IMG/VR virus record: IMGVR_UViG_3300028800_000252
Location: 1-30,358 of that record
From: a virus
Length of the DNA stretch: 30,358 bases
Reading direction: 5' to 3' (one strand)
The first letter of the stretch is position 1. Each line of letters begins with the position of its first letter. The notes beneath the pieces were generated by a model. That model searched no databases. It was given only the letters and a program-made list of their open reading frames with translations, and was not told the origin of the DNA. The position numbers and the translations under genes are program-made. Below, piece after piece: positions 1-8,370 of the stretch.

Positions 1-363
1 CACGACGGCGGCCAGGGGGGCGATGATCGTGGCACCGGCTATCGCTGCCGCGATGAAACGGCGACGCCACTTCGAGACGGCCGCCTGGGCGGCCTCATCC
101 GTCCTCTGACTGAGGATCAGACCGTCGATCTTGGCTCCCATGGCGGCCAGGCCCTGCTGCACGCGAGCGTGCTCCTCGCTCGAAAGCCGAGACGCGAGAT
201 CCTGCGCGGCGACCTGGTCATGCTGGGCCTGGGCGAGCACTTCGATCTTGCCGGAGAGCGCCTCACGGGTCGCCGCGATCTCGCCCGCGAGCTGCGCGTG
301 GGAGCGTCCGATCTCAGCGTCGAGGAGGCGCTGGGTGACGTAGGTGTCGACCTCGGGCGTCAT
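1..363 (-). CDS. Coiled-coil protein with C-terminal membrane segment (3' end cut by window edge)
   Basis: The ATG at 361-363 overlaps the stop of the upstream gene as ATGA. The frame stays open to base 1, giving 121 residues without a stop. The first ~95 residues are charged and helical with many Gln, Glu and Ala, which suggests a coiled coil. A basic patch (KWRRR) then precedes a hydrophobic run rich in Ala and Ile that continues off the window, a likely transmembrane helix. The gene lies two genes after the lysin, so a lysis accessory role (holin or spanin-like) is possible. No family is recognised, and that role rests on position and topology only. Confidence 0.75.
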   Translation of the reverse strand, partial: MTPEVDTYVTQRLLDAEIGRSHAQLAGEIAATREALSGKIEVLAQAQHDQVAAQDLASRLSSEEHARVQQGLAAMGAKIDGLILSQRTDEAAQAAVSKWRRRFIAAAIAGATIIAPLAAVV

Positions 364-851
364 GCCGGCAGCTCTACGATGTCCCCGGCGGCCACCTCGA
401 CGACGCCCGTGGCAGCGAGGCCGCGCACGATCTGCAACGCGCTGCGCGTCTCGGTGATCTGCGTCGGGCGCCCCGTGAGCGCGAGCACCTTCTCGATGTT
501 GGTCGCCACGACCTTCGACATGCTGGCTGCCGTGCGACCAGGGTCCGTGTCGCGCCCCTCGTCGATGCGCTTCTCGGCGAGCGTGATCGCCTTGTCGATG
601 AGGTTCGTCGCCCGAAGCGCTCGCTCGCGAAGCTGGCGCACGATCTCCTCCTCCACCTGCGGCGCGAACTGGTCCCGCAGGTGGTCGTACTCCTTGCGTC
701 GGGCGTTCATCAGGTCGCGCAGCTCTCTCGCCGTCACGACCACGCCCTGCGCCTTGAGCGACTGCTCCGCTGCGGAGGCGTCGCCGCCGCAGGCGACGAG
801 CGCCAGCAGCTTTCTCGTGTCCTCGTCGATCTCGATGCTCTCGTCGCTCAT
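360..851 (-). CDS. Conserved-looking phage protein, possible helix-turn-helix
   Basis: 163 residues. The ATG at 849-851 overlaps the lysin stop as ATGA, and the TGA at 360-362 overlaps the next start. The N-terminus is acidic (SDESIEIDEDTRKLL). It is followed by a helical stretch, about residues 15-50, that reads like a DNA-binding HTH of the kind seen in small terminase subunits. The second half is a long amphipathic helical region with LIDKAITLAEKRID. The hydrophobic C-terminus ends in VELPA. A small-terminase-like role would be odd this far (about 18 kb) downstream of the large subunit, so the function is left open. A DNA-binding or virion accessory role is possible. Confidence 0.7.
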   Translation of the reverse strand: MSDESIEIDEDTRKLLALVACGGDASAAEQSLKAQGVVVTARELRDLMNARRKEYDHLRDQFAPQVEEEIVRQLRERALRATNLIDKAITLAEKRIDEGRDTDPGRTAASMSKVVATNIEKVLALTGRPTQITETRSALQIVRGLAATGVVEVAAGDIVELPA

Positions 852-1975
852 GCCGGCCGGATCCCGATGTGGACGTGGTTGTGGTGGTCGCCGCCGTCGT
901 ACGTCTTCCAGATCACCTGCACGCGCGTCCCCTTCAACGGCCCCGACGACGGCGTCAGCGTGTACAGGCCGCCCTTCTGCGCCATCTGCCGCGCCTGCGC
1001 GCGCGGGACGCCGGCGAGCATGAGCGCGCGGCCGGCGATCATGTCGCCCTGGGCGCTGTCGACCGGCACCGGCAAGTCGGCGGCGTTCCCGGCCCAGTGG
1101 TCGGAGACGTTGCCGTCGACCGTCATCCGGTTGTGGTTGGTCCCGGTGCCGATCGTGATGGGCTGGCCGATGTTGCCGGCGAGCAGCGAGACGAAGTTCG
1201 TGACGCGCGGGTTGAGGCCGACGCCTGGCCGGTTGGCGCCGGGCGCGACGGTGACCTTGCCGAGCGGGCCTGCTGCCGGGTGCGGGCTGACGGCGAGGCC
1301 GCCGGCGAGGCCGCTGAGCGTGCTGGCTGCCTTCGTGTAGTCGCCGGGCTGCGGCGCTCTGGACGGCAGGATCGACAGCAGCGGGTTCGAGGTGCCGATC
1401 GAGGCTCTCGGCCCAATGTCGAACGGGCTTCTCGGCTGGTTGCGGAGCACCTGCCCGAGCTGGTAGGCGCGCTGAGCGTTCGCGAACGCCTGGCCGTCGA
1501 GCGCGGTGCCGGGCTGGGCCTGCGGCGCCGCGCGCGTGGGGCTCGGCGAGACGCTCGCGGCCTGGCCGCCGAACTGGCTCACGAGCTTGGGCAGGTCGGG
1601 GTAGCCGGAGCTGGCCCAGCCGGAGTGCTGCAGCGCGCTGATCTGCGTGCCGAGCGGCTGGCCGGCGGTGCGCGCGAACGCCTGGATCCCCGGCGCCGCC
1701 TTCCCGAACCCGGGAACGCTGTAGCGGCCCTGCAACCATGCCGCCGAGTTGTTCGCGGCCGTCACGGGATCCCGCCACGACCCGCCACCGCCGTACCACT
1801 TGCTGTCGGTGTTGCCGATGTTCAGCCAGTTCTGGTCGCTGTGCCCGACCGGCGTGCTGGCGCCCGGCGGCTCCTCGGCCACGATCCACGCGCTGATCAG
1901 CGCCGGGCTGAGGCCGGTGCGCTGCGCGAGGGTGTTGGCGAAGACGCTCTGGTTGCGGCTGAGGGCTGGCGCCAT
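848..1975 (-). CDS. Two-domain lysin: lysozyme-like N-terminus plus M15-like peptidase C-terminus
   Basis: 375 residues. The ATG at 1973-1975 is chosen because a strong GGAGGT sits 7 nt upstream; the in-frame GTG at 1984 would lie on that Shine-Dalgarno. Residues ~10-110 (TGLSPALISAWIVAEE, then DQNWLNIGNT and a Trp/Gly-rich patch) look like a glucosaminidase or lysozyme-type domain, with Glu34 or Glu35 as acid candidates. A low-complexity Pro/Gln/Ser linker follows. The C-terminal ~100 residues carry SDHWAGNAADL and end in HNHVHIGIRPA. This is the His/Asp...HxH zinc-ligand layout of M15/hedgehog-type DD-peptidases. The protein should cut both glycan and peptide bonds of peptidoglycan, either as endolysin or as a virion-associated lysin, since it follows the internal virion genes. 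Confidence 0.85.
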   Translation of the reverse strand: MAPALSRNQSVFANTLAQRTGLSPALISAWIVAEEPPGASTPVGHSDQNWLNIGNTDSKWYGGGGSWRDPVTAANNSAAWLQGRYSVPGFGKAAPGIQAFARTAGQPLGTQISALQHSGWASSGYPDLPKLVSQFGGQAASVSPSPTRAAPQAQPGTALDGQAFANAQRAYQLGQVLRNQPRSPFDIGPRASIGTSNPLLSILPSRAPQPGDYTKAASTLSGLAGGLAVSPHPAAGPLGKVTVAPGANRPGVGLNPRVTNFVSLLAGNIGQPITIGTGTNHNRMTVDGNVSDHWAGNAADLPVPVDSAQGDMIAGRALMLAGVPRAQARQMAQKGGLYTLTPSSGPLKGTRVQVIWKTYDGGDHHNHVHIGIRPA

Positions 1976-2002
1976 GCGCGGCACCTCCGTCTAGGGTCGG
2001 CG

Positions 2003-5000
2003 CTAGCGGACGTTGACGGTCGGGACGTTCACCGTCGGTACGTTGACCGAGGGGACGTTCACGGTCGGGATGCCGACGGCCGGACCGGCAGCGCTCGCTC
2101 TTCCCTTCGTGACCGCGAACGGGTTCAGCACTCTCACGAGTCTCTGCCCGAGCGACCCTCTCGCCGCGGCGAACTGCGCGGCCTTGCCGTAGACCGGAAC
2201 CTCACCCTCGGCAAGCTGCTGCACCCCGTACTTGAACAGCTGGAGCTGGTCGTACGGCGTCCCGTCGGCGTTCTTCAGCGCTCTCCCCTTCCAGTCGCGG
2301 CCCTGGAACGCGGCCTGCACGCCGCTGAGCTGCGGCAGCACGAGGCCGGCGACCGTGTCGAGCGGCTGGCTGGCGAACCCGAACGGCGTGTAGCGGCCGA
2401 TGCGGAGGTGGCCGCCGCCGGCCGTCGGGATCGAGCCCTGCAGGAAGCTGGGAAGGCCGCGGCTGCCCTGGAAGAGGTCGAGGCCGTGCTGCTTGCGCCA
2501 CTGCTCGGAGGCGACATGCGCGTCGGCGAGCAGCGCGGTCAGCACCGGATGGTCGGCCGGCAGGACGTGGTAGAGGAATCTCACGGCGTTCAGCGACCAG
2601 GACGCGAACGGCGTGTAGAGCGCGATCGCCTTCCGCAACGCCGGCGAGAACGAGCTGTACTGGCCGTAGGCACGCTGCACCGCGCGGGCCATCGCGATCT
2701 GCTCGGGCGTGTTTCTCAGCCCGTCGGCGGCCTGCTGGACCGCTCTGCGGCTCGCGATCACCTCGGCGTTGCTGAGCCCGAACCGCTGGCGCATGTGGCG
2801 GCCAGCCATCGCGAGCTGCGCGGGCGCCTCCAGGTTGTCGTTGACCTTCGTGAAGACGAGGTGCGTGTAGCCCTGCCAGAGGTTCGCGAGGTTGCGCGGG
2901 CCACGCGCCTGCCAGAACGCTCCGGCCGCGCGCGCGAGGTTCGCGAGCGGCGGCGATGCGTCTCTGAACTGGTCGGCGGCCGTGCGCACGGTTCTGCCCG
3001 CGAAGGCGTAGTGGCCGCCGGGCTTGGCGGCGATCCGCGCGCTGAGAGCGGCCTCGGGGTCCGTCGCGTCCATGTGGGCGAACACTCTGCGCGCGAACAG
3101 CGCGTCCATCGGCGTCGCGCGGTTGATCGCCGCGCGCGTGCCGGCCTCGATGACGTTGCCGGCCAGCCACGTCGGCGACGTCGCGAGCACCGTTCTGCGG
3201 AACGCGCCCGTGGCGAGACGGAACAGCTTGCCGCCGCCGCCAGCACCGAGGACGCTGACGTGCTCGCGCAGACGATCCGCCGCCGGCTTCGGGACGAGGG
3301 TGTAGGGGCCTTCGCCGTCGCCACGGACAGCGGCGTCGAGGATGTCCGAGAGCGACTGCTGTGCGTGCCCCTCCGGGGTCGAGCCGTCGATCATCCCGGC
3401 GACATCCTCGACTCTGCCCTTCCACGGCGCCGTGCGGACGATCTGCCAGCCCTGCGATCCCGGGAGCGCGGAGGCGTCCCGCGCGGCCTGCTCGGCCGCG
3501 GCGCGCGTGTCGAAGCTCGCGAGTCTCCCGTCGTGACGGAGACCGAACTGGTCGAGGAAGCGACCGAAGCCCTCGTGGGCATCGACGAGGCCCTGCATCC
3601 GCGCGACCTGCTCGACCATCGTCTCGGGGTGCGCGTCGAACGTGCCCTTCACCGTCGCCTCGCCCGTGCGGGTCGCGCTGCCCACACCACCGGGGTTGGA
3701 CCAGTGCCGGTAGAAGTTGCCGGGCCCGCGACGGTTCGGCGCCTGCGTGACGAACGACGGCTCGCCGTGCCCGAGGTGCTCCATCGCCGTCGCGATGTCC
3801 GCATTCGAGGCGTCGCGCATGCCCATGCGGGCGGCGAACGGGATCAGCTTGGCACGCTCGGCACGCGCGGCCGGCAGGATCCCGGCGTCGTCGAGCTTCT
3901 TCTCGAGCTGCTGCATCAGCGGCGCGTAGTGCTGCTGCACGAGCGCCGGCACATCGGCCGGGTTGAACTTCCCCTTCGCGGCGTTCGCGATCGATCTGTC
4001 GAGGCCGGCGCGCAGCGCGATGTTCGCCTTCGCCTCCGCCGGCGAGAGCGCCCCCGAGGCGTGCACGCGCGCGAGATCGTCCCGGTACGCCTGGAGATCT
4101 TCGAGCGTCGGCTTCACGATCCCCTGCGCGATCGGCGAGATCGCGTGCCCGGCCGCCTTCGCCTGCTTGATGAGGAGCTGCGGCGCTCTGACGACCTCGG
4201 CGCGGTGCGCGGACTGGATGCCCTGGTTGGACCCTTCGAGGTGGTCGACGAGCTTCGCGACGGCGTGCGGCTTGAGCACGTCCGGGTTCATCGACGCTGC
4301 CTCGTGGCGCAGCTCGTCGGCGCGCTGCTGGAGGTGCGCGGCGTTCGCCGGATCGTGCGCGGCCTGCGCTTCGAGCTGCGCCGCCTGCGTCGCCATGTCG
4401 GCGGCCGCTATGCGCGCACGGCTGGCGCGAAGCACCTGCACGCCCTTCACGAGCGGGTCGCGGCTCCACGAGCGCGCCTGCGCGACGTTCGTGCCCGGGA
4501 CGACCGCGGGCGCGCGCTCGGTCGAGAAGGCGCCGATCCCGGCGCGTCGACCGGCCTCGCCGACCGCCCCCGCAACGCCGCGCACGGGTCCGGCGACCAT
4601 GAGCGCCGTGTCGAGCGGATGCTGCTGGAGGCTGCGCACGGGGTGCTTCGCGAGGTCGATGTACGGCTGCGCGAGCATTCTCGCCGCGGCGCCGACATGG
4701 CCGGATGCCGCCTCGGACGCCGGCAGGTAGGCCGACGGGATGACCTCGGCCGGGAGGTTCACGGCGTCCTTGAGGAAGTTGACGCCGACCTGGCCGCCGT
4801 TGAAGCCGGCCGTCTGCGGCTGGAGGCCCTTCGAGCCGAGCACGCCGGACTGCTGGCCGCGATCGACCGCCTTCCCGAGCGTCGAGGACACCCCGGAGAG
4901 CAGCTGCTGCAGCTGGCCGGCGCGCGCGAGGTCGGGATGCTGGAAGGCGCCCAGCGTTCCCTGGTAGCCGGACGGGTTCGAGAGCGCCGTCCCGATCTCC

Positions 5001-5539
5001 GTCGGGCTGTACGGCGTCAGGCCGCTCTTGACGGCCGAGCCGATCTCTCTGGCGACGTTGCCGATCGAGTCGAACACCGAGTGGTCGTGGAACCCGGTGT
5101 CCTGGAAGGTCTTGATGTAGCCGTCGAGTCTCGCGCCCGACAGGCCCGTGACGTGCGACAGGATGATGCGCCCGTCGTCCGTCGGTCTGCGGATCGCATT
5201 GGCGACGATCCGCTGCTGCACCGGCTTCGGCTGGTGCAGGAACGTGTCGACGAGCGCCTGCCGGTAGGAGTCCTGGTAGCCCTGGGCGACCTGTCTGAGC
5301 GTCGGCGGGTTCGGCAGCTTCGACGCGGCCTGCTGGACACGCTGTCGCTGCTGACGCATCGCCCCAGCGAACGGGCTCGCGCCCGTCAGGCCGAGCGCCT
5401 GCGCGGGCGGCACGGTCGGCCGCGGCGCCGGGCGAGCAGCGGGCCGCGCTGCGGCCTTGCGCTGCTGCATCTGTCTTTCGACTCTCGCGGCCGTCGAGAT
5501 TCCCCCGGCGACGTTCGCGAGGAAGCTGGTGAGTGACAC
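2003..5539 (-). CDS. Very large internal virion (ejection) protein, 1178 aa
   Basis: The GTG at 5537-5539 abuts the upstream TAG exactly, with GGGGGAT as a close ribosome site. This is the largest protein in the window. It is Ala/Gln/Arg-rich and largely helical, with a proline-rich N-terminus. Residues ~44-59 (PAQALGLTGASPFAG) repeat the extreme C-terminus of the upstream gene product. The central part (about 360-560) is helical, and residues ~800-1050 contain hydrophobic helices such as YTPFASWSLNAVRFLYHVL. The C-terminus is a four-fold V-N-V-P-T/S repeat. Size and position between collar/structural genes and lysin match the large internal core proteins that short-tailed phages eject with DNA. 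Similarity to large polyvalent phage proteins is possible. A tape-measure role is less likely because no other long-tail gene is present. Confidence 0.75.
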   Translation of the reverse strand: MSLTSFLANVAGGISTAARVERQMQQRKAAARPAARPAPRPTVPPAQALGLTGASPFAGAMRQQRQRVQQAASKLPNPPTLRQVAQGYQDSYRQALVDTFLHQPKPVQQRIVANAIRRPTDDGRIILSHVTGLSGARLDGYIKTFQDTGFHDHSVFDSIGNVAREIGSAVKSGLTPYSPTEIGTALSNPSGYQGTLGAFQHPDLARAGQLQQLLSGVSSTLGKAVDRGQQSGVLGSKGLQPQTAGFNGGQVGVNFLKDAVNLPAEVIPSAYLPASEAASGHVGAAARMLAQPYIDLAKHPVRSLQQHPLDTALMVAGPVRGVAGAVGEAGRRAGIGAFSTERAPAVVPGTNVAQARSWSRDPLVKGVQVLRASRARIAAADMATQAAQLEAQAAHDPANAAHLQQRADELRHEAASMNPDVLKPHAVAKLVDHLEGSNQGIQSAHRAEVVRAPQLLIKQAKAAGHAISPIAQGIVKPTLEDLQAYRDDLARVHASGALSPAEAKANIALRAGLDRSIANAAKGKFNPADVPALVQQHYAPLMQQLEKKLDDAGILPAARAERAKLIPFAARMGMRDASNADIATAMEHLGHGEPSFVTQAPNRRGPGNFYRHWSNPGGVGSATRTGEATVKGTFDAHPETMVEQVARMQGLVDAHEGFGRFLDQFGLRHDGRLASFDTRAAAEQAARDASALPGSQGWQIVRTAPWKGRVEDVAGMIDGSTPEGHAQQSLSDILDAAVRGDGEGPYTLVPKPAADRLREHVSVLGAGGGGKLFRLATGAFRRTVLATSPTWLAGNVIEAGTRAAINRATPMDALFARRVFAHMDATDPEAALSARIAAKPGGHYAFAGRTVRTAADQFRDASPPLANLARAAGAFWQARGPRNLANLWQGYTHLVFTKVNDNLEAPAQLAMAGRHMRQRFGLSNAEVIASRRAVQQAADGLRNTPEQIAMARAVQRAYGQYSSFSPALRKAIALYTPFASWSLNAVRFLYHVLPADHPVLTALLADAHVASEQWRKQHGLDLFQGSRGLPSFLQGSIPTAGGGHLRIGRYTPFGFASQPLDTVAGLVLPQLSGVQAAFQGRDWKGRALKNADGTPYDQLQLFKYGVQQLAEGEVPVYGKAAQFAAARGSLGQRLVRVLNPFAVTKGRASAAGPAVGIPTVNVPSVNVPTVNVPTVNVR
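2010..2069 (-). repeat. Four 15-bp tandem repeats coding a VNVPT-type C-terminal tail
   Basis: Four consecutive 15-bp units (2010, 2025, 2040, 2055) on the plus strand follow the pattern acgtt[g/c]ac[g/c]g[t/a][c/g]ggg, with a degenerate fifth unit after. They encode PTVNV/PSVNV repeats at the end of the 1178-aa protein. The period is a multiple of three and third-codon changes are tolerated, so selection appears to act on the peptide. Confidence 0.9.
5368..5413 (-). repeat. Imperfect direct repeat, copy in 1178-aa gene
   Basis: About 46 bp starting cgaacgggct and containing aggccgag and cctgcgcgggcg, matching 5548-5593. It encodes PAQALGLTGASPFAG near residue 50 of the 1178-aa protein. Confidence 0.8.
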
Positions 5540-6850
5540 CTATCCCCCGAACGGGCTTCTTCCGGTGAGGCCGAGGCCCTGCGCGGGCGCAACGGTTCTC
5601 GGAGGCGTGAGCTGGTAGCGGCCGTGAATCAGCAGCCCGGACTGGTGCAGCGCGTTGACGTTCGCCGGCGACAGGTAGCCGTTGTAGGCGAGGTCCATCG
5701 CCGAGTTGACGAAGTTGCCGTAGCCGCCGCCGCTGATCTTCGGCACGGACAGGCGCGTGACTCTGCCGTTCACCTTCGCCATGTAGTAGCCGTTCGTCAG
5801 CGCCTGGCGGACCTGCTGCGTGGTGATCTGCGGCGCCTGCTGGCGGATGGCGTTGATCGCGCTGCGCGCCTGGTCGATCTGACCGAAGGCGTTGTTCATC
5901 TGAGCGGTCGTCAGGCCCTTCGTGCCCGTGCCCGCCGCCGACGGCTTGTAGGGGCCGAGGCCGTGCGCTCTCTGGTAGTTGTCGCGAGCGACCGTCAGCC
6001 CGTACTTCTGCGTGTCGAGCTGGAACTGGCGGTCCTTCATCGCCGTGTCGATGTTGAACTTCTGGGCGCTGAGCTGGCGGTTCGCCGCGTCGTTCGCGGT
6101 CGACTCGGCGAGCTTCTGCGTGTTCAGGCCGAGCGTCGCCGTCGAGATCCCGTAGTTGCGCTCGCTGTCGCGCAGCGCGCCGATGTTCTTCGCCTGCAAG
6201 TCGCCGCGGCTCGCCTGGAGGTCGGCGATCTTCTGCTCGGGCGCTGCGTTCGCCTGCGCGAAGGCGTTGCTGAGCTGCTGCAGCGCATCGGTCGCGCGCG
6301 AGGCGCCGACGCCCTGCTCGCCGGCCGTCAGGCCCTGCCAGTTGCCGCCCTGCGCCGCGCCGAAGGAACGGTACGCCTGCCCCTGCTGAGCGGCGTTGCC
6401 CTGCTGCGCGGCGATCTCGGAGGAGAGGCGCGCGAGGCTGCCGCCGTCGAGGCCCGTGCTCGCGAGGCCCTGCATCTGCTGCTGCTGTGCCTGCCCAGCC
6501 GCGCCGATCCGCTGCTGAGCATCGGACGCGATGCCCGCGAGCGTCGAGTTCGTCGCGTCGGCGATCGATCTCTGCTGGCCGACCGCCTGCTGCGCCTGCT
6601 GGCCGAACTGGTTGTAGAAGCCGCCCACGCGATCGGTCGCCGCCTGCCCCTGGCGGTTGTTCGCCGCGATCTGCTGGGCGAGCGCCGAGACCTGCGGGTT
6701 GATCTGGAGGTTCGTGAGCGACGTCGCAGCGTCCTGAAGCGATCTCCCGGACAGGATCTGGCTCGGGTCGAACAGCGGGTTCGGGCGCGCGGGCGCGGCA
6801 CGGTGGACGGCCGGGGCCTTCGGGCGTGCCGGCGCGGGTGCGTGTGCCAT
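5540..6850 (-). CDS. Gln-rich helical internal virion protein, 436 aa
   Basis: The ATG at 6848-6850 lies 2 nt after the upstream TAG (6853). The N-terminus is Ala/Pro/Arg-rich (AHAPAPARPKAPAVHRAA). It is followed by about 300 residues of Gln/Ala/Asn-rich helical sequence (QQIAANNRQGQ, AQQQQMQG), typical of coiled-coil internal core or ejection proteins. Glutamines checked in the QAQQQQMQ stretch are all CAG. The C-terminal ~100 residues become more globular (QVRQALTNGYYMAKVNGRVTRL). The protein ends in PAQGLGLTGRSPFGG, a motif repeated near the start of the next protein. It is the middle gene of a three-gene set (280, 436, 1178 aa) between collar protein and lysin, which is where short-tailed phages keep internal virion proteins. 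Confidence 0.75.
   Translation of the reverse strand: MAHAPAPARPKAPAVHRAAPARPNPLFDPSQILSGRSLQDAATSLTNLQINPQVSALAQQIAANNRQGQAATDRVGGFYNQFGQQAQQAVGQQRSIADATNSTLAGIASDAQQRIGAAGQAQQQQMQGLASTGLDGGSLARLSSEIAAQQGNAAQQGQAYRSFGAAQGGNWQGLTAGEQGVGASRATDALQQLSNAFAQANAAPEQKIADLQASRGDLQAKNIGALRDSERNYGISTATLGLNTQKLAESTANDAANRQLSAQKFNIDTAMKDRQFQLDTQKYGLTVARDNYQRAHGLGPYKPSAAGTGTKGLTTAQMNNAFGQIDQARSAINAIRQQAPQITTQQVRQALTNGYYMAKVNGRVTRLSVPKISGGGYGNFVNSAMDLAYNGYLSPANVNALHQSGLLIHGRYQLTPPRTVAPAQGLGLTGRSPFGG
5548..5593 (-). repeat. Imperfect direct repeat, copy at end of 436-aa gene
   Basis: Partner of 5368-5413, 180 bp away in the same orientation. It encodes the last ~16 residues (PAQGLGLTGRSPFGG) of the 436-aa protein. 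Confidence 0.8.
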
Positions 6851-6852
6851 GG

Positions 6853-7695
6853 CTATCTCCCGGTGTTGGCGACGTAGCGGCCGGGGCCGCGGTAGCGGGC
6901 GGAGTGGCCGACGACGTGAACGTTCGGATTGTTCGGACCGGCGCCTGCGTAGAGGCCGGGGCCGGTGTAGGCCGTCGAGTGCCCCTGCGCACGCGGGACG
7001 CCGAGCGCGTCCGTCGCGGCCGCCGGCATCGGCGGTGCGGTGAGCGCAGCCGATGCCGCCGCTCTGTTTGCCCGCTCGATCGACGCGAGTCGCGCAGCGA
7101 GCTCGGAGTACGGCAGGTTCGCCTGAACGCCCTGGATCTGCGACTGCCGTCCCGCTTCGCGCTGCGCGAAGCCCTGGTTCTGGTTCGCCTCCGTCGTGAG
7201 CAGCGCAGTCTTCATGTTGCCGATCTGGTTGCCGAGCGCCCCGGAGTAGAGGAGGCCCTGCCCATTGGCGGTGTTCGTCGCGTTCTGCTCGAGCACGGGC
7301 TCTCTCTGTTCGAGCTGGCGCTGTGCCTCGGCGAGCGCGATTCTGTCGTAGGCGCTCTGCTGGTTGATCGCGTTTTCCTTCTGGCCGGCCTGGAAGTTCG
7401 CCTGGTTCACCTGCGCCCAATACGTCGCGTCGAGCGGTGACGGCTGCTGCGCCGGCTGGGCCGGGGCTGCCGGGTTCGGCGGCGGCGCGATCGTCGTGCC
7501 GGCGAGCGCCGCCGGCGGCCGGGTGCCGGGCGAGAGGTTCGTTCCGGCCGGCTTCCCCTTCGGAATCCCCGTCGATGCACGCGGCGGCTTCGGGATCACG
7601 AGGACCGGCTTGGACGTGCGAGGCGCCCGGGCGCCACCGTTGAACGGTTGCGGCGCACGCGGGGCCTGCATTGCTGCTCCACCGTTGAAGGCCAT
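6853..7695 (-). CDS. Pro/Ala/Gln-rich virion protein, 280 aa
   Basis: The ATG at 7693-7695 has AGGAG 5 nt upstream, which overlaps the previous stop (TAGGAG). The first 100 residues are disordered, Pro/Ala/Gly-rich and contain FNGGA twice. Residues ~100-220 are Gln/Ala/Glu-rich helix. The C-terminal 45 residues hold an internal duplication: GHSTAYTGPGLY then GHSARYRGPGRY. It is the first of three internal-virion-type genes after the collar gene. No family is recognised, and the assignment rests on position and composition. Confidence 0.7.
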   Translation of the reverse strand: MAFNGGAAMQAPRAPQPFNGGARAPRTSKPVLVIPKPPRASTGIPKGKPAGTNLSPGTRPPAALAGTTIAPPPNPAAPAQPAQQPSPLDATYWAQVNQANFQAGQKENAINQQSAYDRIALAEAQRQLEQREPVLEQNATNTANGQGLLYSGALGNQIGNMKTALLTTEANQNQGFAQREAGRQSQIQGVQANLPYSELAARLASIERANRAAASAALTAPPMPAAATDALGVPRAQGHSTAYTGPGLYAGAGPNNPNVHVVGHSARYRGPGRYVANTGR

Positions 7696-7704
7696 GGCGT
7701 GCTC

Positions 7705-8322
7705 CTACGTCTTGATGAGGAAGTTGACCGCGACGGACGGCTGCATGTTGTTGTGCGCGCCGCCGCCGCCCTGCGAACCGATCGAGTGCTCGTGCGCGAA
7801 GTCCTGGTACTTGCGCGAGTCGCCGCCGATCAGGTTGCCGCCCCAGGTGATCCCGACGAAGTTCGTGGCGCCGCCTGAGCTGTAGACGTTCGTGTTGGGG
7901 TAGCCGCTGTCGCCGCCGGTCGAGCCACCGTGGTTGTGCGACGGCATCTCGGGAACGCTCAGCGTGTGAGCCTCTTCACCGACCTGTGCAGCGAGAGCGC
8001 GTGCCGTCAGGCCCGATCCGGTGCCAGCCCCGATCGGCCCACGGCCGCGGAAGTCGGGAAGGTTGAACGTCGTCGAGCCATCGCCCGGTCCCCATGGTGA
8101 CGAGCCGCCGCCGAGCGCGGTGAACAGCGTGCCGTAGGTCGCGCGCGAGACGGTGCGGCCGTCGCACAGCAGCCAGCCGGTGGGCTCGGAGCCTACAGTG
8201 ATCGCAGCGGCGGTCGGCTTGAGGTCGCCGGGGTCGTAGAGGAGATCGAGCAGTTTCGCGAGCGCGTCGAAGTTGTCCTGGGCGTCGAGGAGTTGCGTCA
8301 GGACCGGATGGGGGAGTGACAT
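7705..8322 (-). CDS. Phage tail collar domain protein (short tail fibre)
   Basis: 205 residues, with ATG at 8320-8322 and GGAGGT just upstream. The sequence shows the collar-domain hallmark: GWLLCDGRTVSRATYGTLF, then GDGSTTFNLPDFRGR (about residues 48-95). A Gly/Ser/His-rich part follows (MPSHNHGGSTGG, HEHSIGSQGGGG). It ends with the usual HNNMQPSVAVNFLIKT. The family includes short tail fibre tips and microcystin-dependent-type proteins, which bind the cell surface or anchor fibres. The preceding minus-strand gene ends at 8877 and a plus-strand gene lies between, so expression needs read-through or a local promoter. Confidence 0.93.
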   Translation of the reverse strand: MSLPHPVLTQLLDAQDNFDALAKLLDLLYDPGDLKPTAAAITVGSEPTGWLLCDGRTVSRATYGTLFTALGGGSSPWGPGDGSTTFNLPDFRGRGPIGAGTGSGLTARALAAQVGEEAHTLSVPEMPSHNHGGSTGGDSGYPNTNVYSSGGATNFVGITWGGNLIGGDSRKYQDFAHEHSIGSQGGGGAHNNMQPSVAVNFLIKT

Positions 8323-8370
8323 CGCACCTCCAAGTTGTGCTCCAATGCCCCGTGCGATAGACGTTGCCGG
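8323..8370. promoter_or_regulatory. Short divergent intergenic region
   Basis: 48 bp between the divergent starts of the collar gene (minus) and the metallopeptidase-like gene (plus). It holds GGAGGT for the minus gene. I see no convincing -35/-10 pair in either direction and no clear Shine-Dalgarno for the plus gene. It is the only place between the two genes where a separate promoter could sit. Confidence 0.35.

Noticed and set aside
869-5536. A 1555-codon open frame on the plus strand
   Set aside because: It is the mirror of the lysin and 1178-aa genes in GC-rich DNA: Arg/Ala/Val-rich, no ribosome site, no domain pattern.
2003-5539. Reading the 1178-aa protein as a tape-measure protein
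   Set aside because: No tail tube, tail terminator or chaperone genes are present, and adaptor plus nozzle-like genes indicate a short tail.
2202-6992. A 1596-codon open frame on the minus strand
   Set aside because: Out of frame with the internal virion genes, composition almost only Arg/Ala/Gly/Pro, crosses three genes with good starts and domain-like sequence.
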